From RBG-16-66-20 sp039931635 (GTDB taxonomy: Bacteria; Pseudomonadota; Gammaproteobacteria; Burkholderiales; SG8-39), in the NCBI GenBank assembly GCA_039931635.1, contig JBDTRO010000165.1, positions 1 to 5,530 on the forward strand: DNA of 5,530 bases. The letters are read 5' to 3'. Below, in pieces: positions 1 to 5,530 of this stretch (positions are counted from its first letter, which is position 1; every line of letters starts with the position of its first letter). The notes beneath the pieces were generated by a model. It did no database searches. It was given only the letters and a program-made list of their open reading frames with translations, and was not told the origin of the DNA. The position numbers and the translations under genes are program-made.

Positions 1-821
1 AATCACTTCTGCGACTGGCCATCTATCGCGGTGCGATCGCAGTGAACCTGCGCGAAATCGCCGTAATCACGCCTTCCGGTGGATCGCAGCAGATCAACCG
101 CAAGGAACAGCTGCGCGAGATACTCATCACGGCGAACGTGTACAACCGGCCGGCGGGCGATGCCGCCACGGAGTTGAGGGCAAAGCTCGACCGCATCGCG
201 ATGCCGCCGGGATACCGCTACACCATGGGCGGGTCGGCCAAGGACATCCAGGAGTCGCTCGGCTTCGCCGTGCAGGCGCTCGCGCTGGGCGTGATCTTCA
301 TCTACCTGATCCTCGCCTCGCAGTTCGGCAGCTTCATCCAGCCAGCGGCGATCATGATGTCGCTACCGCTGTCGCTGATCGGCGTGGTGCTGGCGCTGAT
401 CCTGTTCCGCTCGACGCTCAATATTTTTTCGATCATCGGCTTCATCATGCTGATGGGCCTGGTGACCAAGAACGCGATCCTGCTGGTGGACTTCGTGAAC
501 CACGAACGGCAGGGCGGCAAGCCGCGCACCGCTGCGGTTCTCTCCGCCGGCCGGATCCGGCTGCGGCCGATCCTGATGACCACGCTGGCGATGATCTTCG
601 GCATGCTGCCGCTCGCCCTGGGCCTGGGCGAAGGCGGCGAGCAGCGCTCCCCCATGGGACAGGCGGTGATCGGCGGCGTCATTACCTCCGGCCTGCTCAC
701 CCTGGTTGTGGTGCCGGTGATCTACACCTACCTGGACGATCTTGCCGCCTGGGCAAAGCGCTTTGGTAATATTGTCTCGGTGCAGGATGACCCCGCCGGC
801 ACCCCCGCAAAACTTCCGTAG
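1..821 (+). CDS. RND-family efflux transporter permease, C-terminal part (5' truncated by window edge)
   Basis: This is the last quarter or so of an inner-membrane RND (HAE1/AcrB-like) proton-driven drug or solute exporter. The frame is open from base 3 with no start codon needed; the GTG at 42 is an internal valine codon. The visible part begins with the end of the second periplasmic porter domain (PPGY then GG at about 195-236). Five hydrophobic segments matching TM8-TM12 follow, near 264-320, 342-404, 417-488, 570-629 and 663-731. The TM10 motif GLVTKNAILLVDF is clear; its lysine (468-470) aligns with AcrB Lys940. The threonine in RPILMT (579-581) aligns with AcrB Thr978. Both belong to the family's proton relay, so the visible part looks functional. 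The tail is short and hydrophilic. The full protein should be a little over 1000 residues. Substrate and exact subfamily cannot be read from this part. The pcm-like gene starts 7 bases after the stop, and tolC lies downstream. Confidence 0.93.
   Translation, partial: SLLRLAIYRGAIAVNLREIAVITPSGGSQQINRKEQLREILITANVYNRPAGDAATELRAKLDRIAMPPGYRYTMGGSAKDIQESLGFAVQALALGVIFIYLILASQFGSFIQPAAIMMSLPLSLIGVVLALILFRSTLNIFSIIGFIMLMGLVTKNAILLVDFVNHERQGGKPRTAAVLSAGRIRLRPILMTTLAMIFGMLPLALGLGEGGEQRSPMGQAVIGGVITSGLLTLVVVPVIYTYLDDLAAWAKRFGNIVSVQDDPAGTPAKLP
742..772 (+). promoter_or_regulatory. possible internal promoter for the pcm-like/tolC genes
   Basis: Inside the 3' end of the RND gene there is an AT-rich patch with TAATAT at 767-772, preceded by TGG at 764-766 (an extended -10 arrangement). 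TTGCCG at 742-747 is a possible -35, but the 19-base spacer is long. A start point near 779 would leave a leader of about 50 bases before the ATG at 829. Each hexamer matches the sigma-70 consensus at only four of six positions, so this is a weak guess; simple co-transcription from upstream is equally possible. Confidence 0.2.
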
Positions 822-828
822 AGACGCG

Positions 829-1494
829 ATGAATCTGGAACGGGCACGCACCAATATGGTGGAGCAGCAGATCCGCACCTGGGAGGTGCTGGATCAGGAT
901 GTCCTCGATCTGCTCTACACGGTGCCGCGCGAGGATTTCGTGCCGCCGCAATACCGCAATCTCGCCTTCACCGACATGGAAATCCCGTTGCGGGCCGATG
1001 TGCAAGAAGGGCAGAGGATGTGGATGCCCAAGCTCGAGGCGCGCGTGCTGCAGGAACTCGCGCCCAAGCGCACCGACCGCGTGCTGGAAATCGGCACCGG
1101 CAGCGGCTACCTGACCGCGCTGTTCGCGCACCGCGCCGCGCGGGTGACTTCGATCGAAATCGACCCGGCGCTGGCCGCGATCGGCCGCGCCAACATCGAA
1201 CGCCACGGGGTCGACAACGTCACACTCGAAATCGGCGACGGCGCGCGCGGCTGCGGGCAGTGGGGGCCCTACGACATCGTGGTGCTCACCGGGTCCGTGC
1301 CCGAGCTGCCAGGCGCGATTCTCGAATCGCTTGCGCCGGGCGGGCGCGCTTTCGCGGTGGTGGGAGATGCGCCGGTCATGACCGCCAGGCTGATTACCAG
1401 CAGCGCACTGGGCGCCTTGAGCACAGTGGCGCTCTTCGAAATGCTGCTCGCGCCGCTAGCGAACTGCACGCAGCCTTCCCGCTTCAGGTTCTGA
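829..1494 (+). CDS. protein-L-isoaspartate O-methyltransferase family protein (divergent active site)
   Basis: A SAM-dependent methyltransferase of the PCMT family, 221 residues, probably cytoplasmic. Classical members methylate isoaspartyl residues in damaged proteins to start their repair. The ATG at 829 is chosen because MNLERAR..NMVEQQIR is the usual family N-terminus; an in-frame ATG at 742 would run into the RND gene. The ribosome site is weak (GAGA at 821-824). Visible parts are the N-terminal REDFVPP segment (34-40), SAM motif I VLEIGTGSGYL (85-95), an acidic post-I residue in SIEIDP (108-113), motif II around PYDIVVLTGS (147-156) and motif III LAPGGRAFAVVG (168-179). The segment that reads GQTISQP in E. 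coli Pcm reads GQRMWMP here (61-67), so the conserved active-site serine is replaced by tryptophan. Family membership is firm; isoaspartate repair activity is doubtful. It lies 7 bases after the RND gene and 13 bases before tolC, probably in the same transcript. Confidence 0.93.
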   Translation: MNLERARTNMVEQQIRTWEVLDQDVLDLLYTVPREDFVPPQYRNLAFTDMEIPLRADVQEGQRMWMPKLEARVLQELAPKRTDRVLEIGTGSGYLTALFAHRAARVTSIEIDPALAAIGRANIERHGVDNVTLEIGDGARGCGQWGPYDIVVLTGSVPELPGAILESLAPGGRAFAVVGDAPVMTARLITSSALGALSTVALFEMLLAPLANCTQPSRFRF

Positions 1495-1499
1495 TAAGG
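1495..1499 (+). promoter_or_regulatory. ribosome binding site of tolC
   Basis: TAAGG lies eight bases before the tolC ATG at 1508 and directly after the stop codon of the pcm-like gene. It is a good Shine-Dalgarno match at normal spacing and supports the 1508 start as well as co-transcription with the upstream gene. Confidence 0.7.
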
Positions 1500-1507
1500 T
1501 TCCATCG

Positions 1508-2827
1508 ATGCGCGCCCTCTTGCTGGCCCTTTCCTTCCTCGCGCTTCCCGCGGCCGCGCAGGACCTGCGACAGGTCTATCGCGACGCGAGAGCCTACGAT
1601 GCGCAGTACGCTGCGGCGCGCTATACCCTGCAGGCGGGAATGGAAAAGCTGCCCCAGGGCAGGTCCCTGCTGCTGCCGACGCTCGGCCTGTCCGGCAACA
1701 TGACCTCCAGCCGCACCGAAACCGACCCGCACAACCCGTCGACATTGCCTACGACGCTGCGCGATGCGCGCTCTTACGGCTACTCGCTGTCGTTCTCGCA
1801 GCCGATTTTCCGCATGCAGAACATCTACCAGTACAACCAGGCCGAGTACCAGGTCAAGCAGGCGGAGGCGGTGTTCGGCCAGGCAGCGCAGGACCTGATC
1901 GTGCGCACAGCGCAGGCGTACTTCGACGTGCTCGCGGCCCAGGACACGCTCGCCCTGGTGCAGGCGCAAAAGACCGCGATCGGCGAACAACTGGCGCAGG
2001 CCAAGCGCAATTTCGAGGTCGGCACGGCGACCATCACGGACACGCACGAGGCGCAGGCGCGTTTCGACCTCTCCGCGTCGCAGGAAATCGCCAGCCTGAA
2101 CGACCTTGAAACCAAGCGCAGCGCGCTGCAGCAGGTCGCCGGCAAGGCGTACCCGGTGCTCAACCCGCTGCGCCCGCAGGTGAAACTCTCGGTGCCCAAC
2201 CCGGCCAACATGCAGAACTGGGTGGATCTAGCCGAAAAGCAGGGCTACGCGGTGCAAATCCAGGAGACGGCGGCCGAGATCGCGGGCCTGGAAGCGAAGC
2301 GCGCCACGGCGGGGCACTACCCGACGCTCGATTTCGTCGCGAGCTATGGAACGACTTCACAGACCGCTTCGCAACTGTCTACGATACCGAGCAACATCAC
2401 CACCGGAACCCTGGGCCTGCAGCTGGGCTTGCCCCTTTACCAGGGCGGCGCGATCAACTCCCGCGAGCGCGAAGCGGCGGCACTATACGAAAAATCCAAG
2501 CAGGACCTGGAGAACGCCCGCCGCAGCACGGCGCTGAGCGCGCGCCAGTCGTATCTTGGCGTGACCAACGGCATCGCGCAGATAGGCGCGCTCGAGCAGG
2601 CACTGGTCTCCTCGCAGAGCGCGCTGGATTCGAACAAGCTCGGCTACGAAGTCGGCGTGCGCATCAACATCGACGTGCTGAACGCGCAGCAACAGCTGTT
2701 CTCCACCCGCCGGGACCTGGCGGTGGCGCGTTACAACACGATCACCAGCCACCTGAAGCTGAAAGCCGCCGCCGGCAGCCTGCGCGAAGAAGACCTCGAA
2801 GAGGTCAATCGGGCGCTTGCGCCGTAG
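1508..2827 (+). CDS. tolC: TolC family outer membrane channel protein
   Basis: An outer-membrane efflux or type I secretion channel of 439 residues. Three such subunits would form a beta-barrel in the outer membrane and a long alpha-helical tunnel through the periplasm, docking to RND, ABC or MFS pumps via an adaptor. Residues 1-17 are a signal peptide with a probable cut after AAA, before QD. The protein shows the family's internal duplication. The first half has strand-forming SYGYSLSFSQPIF (89-101) and a helical unit with YFDVLAAQDTL and FEVGTATITDTHEAQARFDL (138-188). The second half repeats these as GTLGLQLGLPLYQGG (300-314) and SYLGVTNG followed by YEVGVRINIDVLNAQQQLF (348-398). The length is slightly below E. 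coli TolC and there is no extended C-terminal tail. The start at 1508 has a good ribosome site and begins the signal peptide. The RND gene two genes upstream is a plausible pump partner. The 3' end overlaps convergent waaA by 23 bases. Confidence 0.95.
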   Translation: MRALLLALSFLALPAAAQDLRQVYRDARAYDAQYAAARYTLQAGMEKLPQGRSLLLPTLGLSGNMTSSRTETDPHNPSTLPTTLRDARSYGYSLSFSQPIFRMQNIYQYNQAEYQVKQAEAVFGQAAQDLIVRTAQAYFDVLAAQDTLALVQAQKTAIGEQLAQAKRNFEVGTATITDTHEAQARFDLSASQEIASLNDLETKRSALQQVAGKAYPVLNPLRPQVKLSVPNPANMQNWVDLAEKQGYAVQIQETAAEIAGLEAKRATAGHYPTLDFVASYGTTSQTASQLSTIPSNITTGTLGLQLGLPLYQGGAINSREREAAALYEKSKQDLENARRSTALSARQSYLGVTNGIAQIGALEQALVSSQSALDSNKLGYEVGVRINIDVLNAQQQLFSTRRDLAVARYNTITSHLKLKAAAGSLREEDLEEVNRALAP

Positions 2828-4079
2828 ATCGGGTCCTTAGCAGGTCCTCGCACAGCCGCAGGTGCTTCTGCGTCGCGCCGCGGTGCGCATCGCAGAACAG
2901 CCGCCCTGCCGCACCCATCTTCTTCCCCAGTTCGGGATCCGACAGTGTCTTCATCGCTTCCCGGATTGCGCTGGCCGCGTCTGGCGCCTGGACTGCCGCA
3001 CCCGCCTCCAGCGCGAGGCGCGTGGCTTGCGCAAAATTGAACATGCTCGGGCCCAGCACCACGGGCACGCCGGCCGCACAGGCTTCGATCAGGTTCTGCC
3101 CGCCCAGCGGCGCGAACGAGCCGCCGATCACCGCGACATCCGCCGCCGCGTAGTAAAAATCCATCTCACCCATGGTGTCGCCCAGGTACACCCGGTCCTC
3201 CGGGGCCGGCGCCAGATCCCGGCTGCGACGGGACACGGGGAACCCGTCCTTCACGATAAGCGCGGCAACCTCATCGAAGCGCCGGGGATGCCTCGGCACG
3301 ACAAGCACGAGCAGCTTCCCATCCCAGACAGGCAACGTTTCCAGCAGCATTTTCTCCTCGCCCTCGCGCGTGCTCGCCAGCAGCAGCACCGGGCGATCGA
3401 GCCGGCTGCGCCAGGCCGCGCCTTCAGCGTGTTTTGTTTCGTCCGGCACGCTGTCGAACTTGAGGTTTCCGGTCACCTCCACGCGCCTCGCACCCAGCGC
3501 GCGCAGGCGCTGCGCATCCTCCTCGCTCTGCGCGCACACCGCCGCCAGCGACGCGAACGCCGGCCGCGCCAGAGCGCTCCAGCGCTGGTAGCCGAGCGCC
3601 GATTTTCCCGACATGCGGGCATTCGCCAACAACACCGGCACACCGTGAGCGCCGCAGGCCGCGAGCAGGTTCGGCCAGATCTCGGTTTCCATCAGCAGGC
3701 CCAGGCGCGGCCTGAAATGTTCCAGGAAGCGGCGCACTGCACCCGGATAATCGTAGGGCAGCCAGGCGATGCGGACCGATTCGCCATGCAAATCCCGCAG
3801 GGTTTCGCGGCCGGCGGCGGTGGTACAGGTGAGCAGGAGTTCGTGATCGGCATGCGCCGCGGCGAGCGAACGTACCAGCGGCGCGCTGCCGCGCGCCTCG
3901 CCCACCGATACCGCGTGCACCCAGAGCAGCGGCCGCGCCGAAGGCGCTTCGCGGTAGTGGCCGAAGCGCTCGCCGATGCGCCTGCGGTAGTACGGCTCGC
4001 GCCGCCCGCGCCACCAGAGTCTCGCAAGCAGGAGCGGCGTGATCGCAAGGAGGGCGAGCGTGTAAAGCATGCGCCACAT
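2805..4079 (-). CDS. waaA: 3-deoxy-D-manno-octulosonic acid (Kdo) transferase
   Basis: A GT30 (GT-B fold) enzyme that transfers Kdo from CMP-Kdo to the lipid A precursor at the cytoplasmic face of the inner membrane. It is 424 residues long, essentially the family's usual length. The hydrophobic N-terminus (about 5-23) is the expected membrane anchor, followed by basic residues. HAVSVGE (55-61) contains the family's catalytic glutamate at 61. METEIWPN (130-137), GNLKFD (204-209), PRHPRRF (262-268) and GGSFAPLGGQNLIEA (319-333), followed by GP.MFNFAQ (343-351), are the other conserved blocks, the last two in the CMP-Kdo-binding half. The ATG at 4079 is chosen because it overlaps the waaC stop as TGATG and gives the normal N-terminus. 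The frame stays open upstream to 4553, but that part is waaC in another frame. Whether it adds one or two Kdo residues cannot be told from the sequence. It is probably translated by coupling with waaC. Confidence 0.96.
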   Translation of the reverse strand: MWRMLYTLALLAITPLLLARLWWRGRREPYYRRRIGERFGHYREAPSARPLLWVHAVSVGEARGSAPLVRSLAAAHADHELLLTCTTAAGRETLRDLHGESVRIAWLPYDYPGAVRRFLEHFRPRLGLLMETEIWPNLLAACGAHGVPVLLANARMSGKSALGYQRWSALARPAFASLAAVCAQSEEDAQRLRALGARRVEVTGNLKFDSVPDETKHAEGAAWRSRLDRPVLLLASTREGEEKMLLETLPVWDGKLLVLVVPRHPRRFDEVAALIVKDGFPVSRRSRDLAPAPEDRVYLGDTMGEMDFYYAAADVAVIGGSFAPLGGQNLIEACAAGVPVVLGPSMFNFAQATRLALEAGAAVQAPDAASAIREAMKTLSDPELGKKMGAAGRLFCDAHRGATQKHLRLCEDLLRTRSTAQAPD

Positions 4080-5029
4080 CAGAGCAGCGGCTCCAGCACT
4101 TCCAGCACCTGCGCCGGCACCGGCGGCTTGCCGGCGTTGCCGAGATTGCGGACCCACTTGCCACCGTGCAGACCCGTCAGCGCCGGGTCGGAACCGCAGT
4201 ACAGGCCGGCCACCGGGACGTCGAGCGCCGCCGCGAGATGGGCAAGCCCGGTATCCACGCCGACCACACAGCGCGCCTTGCGCGCAAGCGCCGCAAGCTC
4301 CGCGAGCGTCATGCGGCGCGGCACGACAGCGCCGCGGACCGCGGTGGCGATGCGCACGCAGCGGCGCTTTTCCTCGTCGTTGCCCCACGGCAGCAGGCAG
4401 TGCAATCCGCGCCCCTCCAGCGCCGCGCCGAGCGCGCGCCAGTACTCTTCGGGCCAGAGCTTGTCGTCCCTGCTGGTCATGGTAAGCAGCAGCGCGAAAG
4501 GGGTGCGTACCTGGATCGTCGCCACGTCGGCAACGCGCAGGCCATAGTCGCAATCGTCCTGCAGCGCATAGCCCAGCGCCGCGGCCGCGAGCCGGCGGTT
4601 GCGATCCACCGCATGCAATCCGGCCGGCACCGCATGGCGCGTGCCGTAGAACCGCGCCGCGAAAGGCTCCCGTGCGCTGGCGCGATCGAAGCCATGCCTT
4701 GGGCCGTTCGCGAGGAAGGACACGAGCGCGCTCTTCACCAGTCCCTGGCTGTCAATGACGAAGTCGTAGCGCTCGGCGCCAAGCGTGCGCCGAAACCTGC
4801 CGAACTCCGACCAAGTCGCAGCGGACAGCAGTTTGCCGCGCCAGCGACGGATGGACACGGGGATCACGCGCCGCACAGAACGGTGCAATGCCGCCACCTC
4901 GGCGAAGGCTTCCTCCACCACCCAGTCAATTGCGGCGTCTGGAAGCGCGCGCGCGATGTCAGTCACCGCCGGGCAGTTATGCACGACATCGCCGAGCGAC
5001 GAAGTTTTCACGATCAGGATGCGCGGCAC
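4079..5029 (-). CDS. waaC: lipopolysaccharide heptosyltransferase I
   Basis: A GT9 family enzyme that transfers L-glycero-D-manno-heptose from ADP-heptose to Kdo, adding the first heptose of the LPS inner core on the cytoplasmic side of the inner membrane. It has 316 residues, close to E. coli WaaC. Residues 3-17 (RILIVKTSSLGDVVH) are the signature N-terminus; Asp13 matches the proposed catalytic base. IDSQGLVKSAL (92-102), SRDDKLWPEEYW (186-197, with the conserved substrate-contacting lysine at 190) and GVDTGLAHLAAALDVPVAGLY (in two blocks across 257-277) are also typical. The start is GTG at 5029, and an in-frame stop at 5057-5059 rules out a longer protein. No strong Shine-Dalgarno is seen; the only purine run is G5 at 5041-5045. 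It leads the waaC-waaA operon. The choice of WaaC over WaaF rests on the SSLGDVVH and DDKLWPEEYW motifs and on pairing with waaA. Confidence 0.95.
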   Translation of the reverse strand: MPRILIVKTSSLGDVVHNCPAVTDIARALPDAAIDWVVEEAFAEVAALHRSVRRVIPVSIRRWRGKLLSAATWSEFGRFRRTLGAERYDFVIDSQGLVKSALVSFLANGPRHGFDRASAREPFAARFYGTRHAVPAGLHAVDRNRRLAAAALGYALQDDCDYGLRVADVATIQVRTPFALLLTMTSRDDKLWPEEYWRALGAALEGRGLHCLLPWGNDEEKRRCVRIATAVRGAVVPRRMTLAELAALARKARCVVGVDTGLAHLAAALDVPVAGLYCGSDPALTGLHGGKWVRNLGNAGKPPVPAQVLEVLEPLL

Positions 5030-5036
5030 GTGACGA

Positions 5037-5063
5037 TTGGCCCCCGAGGGCGTGGGCTAGAAT
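5037..5063 (+). promoter_or_regulatory. candidate sigma-70 promoter for the glycosyltransferase gene
   Basis: TAGAAT at 5058-5063 matches the -10 consensus at five of six positions. TTGGCC at 5037-5042 is a partial -35 (four of six), but the 15-base spacer is short. A start near 5070 would give a leader of about 43 bases before the TTG at 5113. Confidence 0.4.
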
Positions 5064-5082
5064 ACCGCTTTGTTTTCATGCG

Positions 5083-5088
5083 ATTTTA
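5083..5088 (-). promoter_or_regulatory. candidate -10 element for the waaC-waaA operon
   Basis: Read on the minus strand this is TAAAAT, a five-of-six match to the -10 consensus. Transcription would start near 5076, giving a leader of about 47 bases before the GTG at 5029. No convincing -35 is seen 16-18 bases upstream, so the call is tentative. Confidence 0.3.
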
Positions 5089-5112
5089 ACTCGGAACCTG
5101 CGCGGAAACCCT

Positions 5113-5530
5113 TTGGCTCTTTCGGTAGTCCTGATCACGCAGAACGCCGCCGGGCAGCTTGCCGATTGCCTCGCCAGCGTTGCGTTCGCCGATGAGGTCG
5201 TGGTGGTCGACTCCGGCAGCACCGACGGCACCGTGGCGCTCGCCGAACGCTACGGCGCGCGCGTGGTGGAAAAGGAATGGCTCGGCTTCGGGCGCCAGAA
5301 GCGATTCGCGGTCGAGCAGGCCGCGCACGACTGGGTGCTGTGCCTGGACGCCGATGAACGGGTTTCGCCCGAACTCGCCGCCAGCCTGGTGCGGGCGCTG
5401 GATGCGCCCACCGCGCCGGTCTACCGCATGGCGCGCTGCAACCGTTTCCTCGGCCGCTGGCTGCGGCACGGCGAGGGCTATCCGGACTGGAGCGCGCGGC
5501 TGTTCGACCGCCGGCAGGCCCGCTGGAGCG
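5113..5530 (+). CDS. family 2 glycosyltransferase, WaaE/KdtX/LgtF-like (3' truncated by window edge)
   Basis: The first 139 residues of a GT2 (GT-A fold) glycosyltransferase. Members of the WaaE/KdtX/LgtF group add a sugar, typically beta-1,4-linked glucose, to the first heptose of the LPS inner core. The start is taken as TTG at 5113: read as methionine it gives MALSVVLITQNAAG, matching the family's usual (M)LSVV.IT.N opening, and GGAA at 5104-5107 is a usable ribosome site five bases upstream. There is no in-frame ATG upstream. Motifs are VVDSGSTDGT (31-40, nucleotide-sugar binding), CLDADERV (77-84, containing the metal-binding DxD) and YPDW.ARLF (123-131), typical of this group. The C-terminal part lies outside the window. 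It is divergent from waaC-waaA and probably acts in the same core pathway. The acceptor and sugar are inferred from family and context; O-antigen or other envelope glycan work is possible. Confidence 0.88.
   Translation, partial: MALSVVLITQNAAGQLADCLASVAFADEVVVVDSGSTDGTVALAERYGARVVEKEWLGFGRQKRFAVEQAAHDWVLCLDADERVSPELAASLVRALDAPTAPVYRMARCNRFLGRWLRHGEGYPDWSARLFDRRQARWS

Larger units (their letters stand above)
5030..5112. promoter_or_regulatory. divergent intergenic region between waaC and the family 2 glycosyltransferase gene
   Basis: This 83-base spacer is the only substantial intergenic stretch in the window and is more AT-rich than the genes around it, especially at 5058-5090. Both flanking genes are read outward from it, so it must hold the 5' leaders and probably the promoters of both. 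Candidate -10 hexamers for the two strands are listed separately. A short ATG frame at 5078 stops after three codons and is not a gene. Confidence 0.75.

Noticed and set aside
422..429. AT-rich T-run (TATTTTTT) in the RND gene as a possible terminator or slippage site.
   Set aside because: It encodes the conserved NIFS stretch before TM10 in a continuous frame and no stem-loop precedes it.
742..828. An earlier ATG start (742) for the pcm-like gene.
   Set aside because: It would overlap the RND coding end by about 80 bases and add 29 residues not seen in the family; the conserved N-terminus begins at 829.
1417..1445. A TTGAGC -35-like hexamer upstream of tolC.
   Set aside because: The sequence 17 bases downstream (AATGCT) is a poor -10, and the 13-base gap to the pcm-like gene favours co-transcription.
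1020..1703. A 227-codon plus-strand frame across the pcm-like/tolC junction.
   Set aside because: It is a shifted frame of two real genes with Arg-rich low-complexity translation and no domain.
2862..4547. A 561-codon plus-strand open frame opposite waaA and waaC.
   Set aside because: It is antisense to two firmly identified genes, is rich in Arg/His/Ala/Pro as expected of a mirror frame in GC-rich DNA, and shows no recognisable domain.
4080..4553. An N-terminal extension of waaA to 582 residues.
   Set aside because: The extra part lies inside waaC in another frame, has low-complexity Arg/Ala/Gly composition, and WaaA family length and membrane anchor fit the start at 4079.
4166..5089. A 307-codon plus-strand frame antisense to waaC and running into the divergent spacer.
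   Set aside because: It is a mirror frame of a clear heptosyltransferase gene, rich in Arg, His and Ala, with no recognisable motif.
5086..5469. A minus-strand open frame over the start of the glycosyltransferase gene.
   Set aside because: It is antisense to clear GT2 motifs and has no protein features of its own.

Overview
The window is a GC-rich stretch of ordinary-looking Gram-negative chromosome devoted to the cell envelope. It carries an RND efflux pump, a TolC-type outer-membrane channel and lipopolysaccharide (LPS) inner-core transferases. The gene content and protein signatures best fit a betaproteobacterium. The pcm-like gene next to tolC, tolC facing a waaC-waaA pair, and the Kdo-transferase motif GGQNLIEA all point that way. 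This placement rests on recalled gene neighbourhoods and family motifs, not on a search; genus and species cannot be read from the sequence.

Left part, plus strand (1-2827): the 3' end of an RND-family inner-membrane transporter gene, cut by the window edge, is followed after 7 bases by a gene of the protein-L-isoaspartate methyltransferase (PCMT) family. After 13 more bases comes a complete TolC-family outer-membrane protein gene with a signal peptide. The close spacing and shared direction suggest one transcription unit. An RND pump and a TolC channel are natural partners in a tripartite export machine. The PCMT-like protein lacks the family's usual active-site serine motif, so its job may not be isoaspartate repair.

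Middle part, minus strand (5029 down to 2805): waaC (heptosyltransferase I) and waaA (Kdo transferase) form a two-gene operon joined by a TGATG stop/start overlap. WaaA adds Kdo to the lipid A precursor and WaaC adds the first heptose to Kdo, so they are consecutive enzymes of LPS inner-core assembly. The waaA 3' end overlaps the tolC 3' end tail-to-tail by 23 bases, leaving no intergenic space for a terminator.

Right part (5030-5530): an 83-base divergent spacer with candidate promoters for both directions leads to a family 2 glycosyltransferase gene on the plus strand. It appears to start with TTG and runs off the window. It resembles the WaaE/KdtX/LgtF group, which decorates the LPS inner core, so it fits functionally with waaC-waaA.

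I see no mobile elements, CRISPR arrays, tRNA or rRNA genes, or long repeats. The most useful second-look points are the altered active-site motif of the PCMT-like protein, the RND/PCMT/TolC clustering, the tolC-waaA overlap and the compact divergent promoter region.
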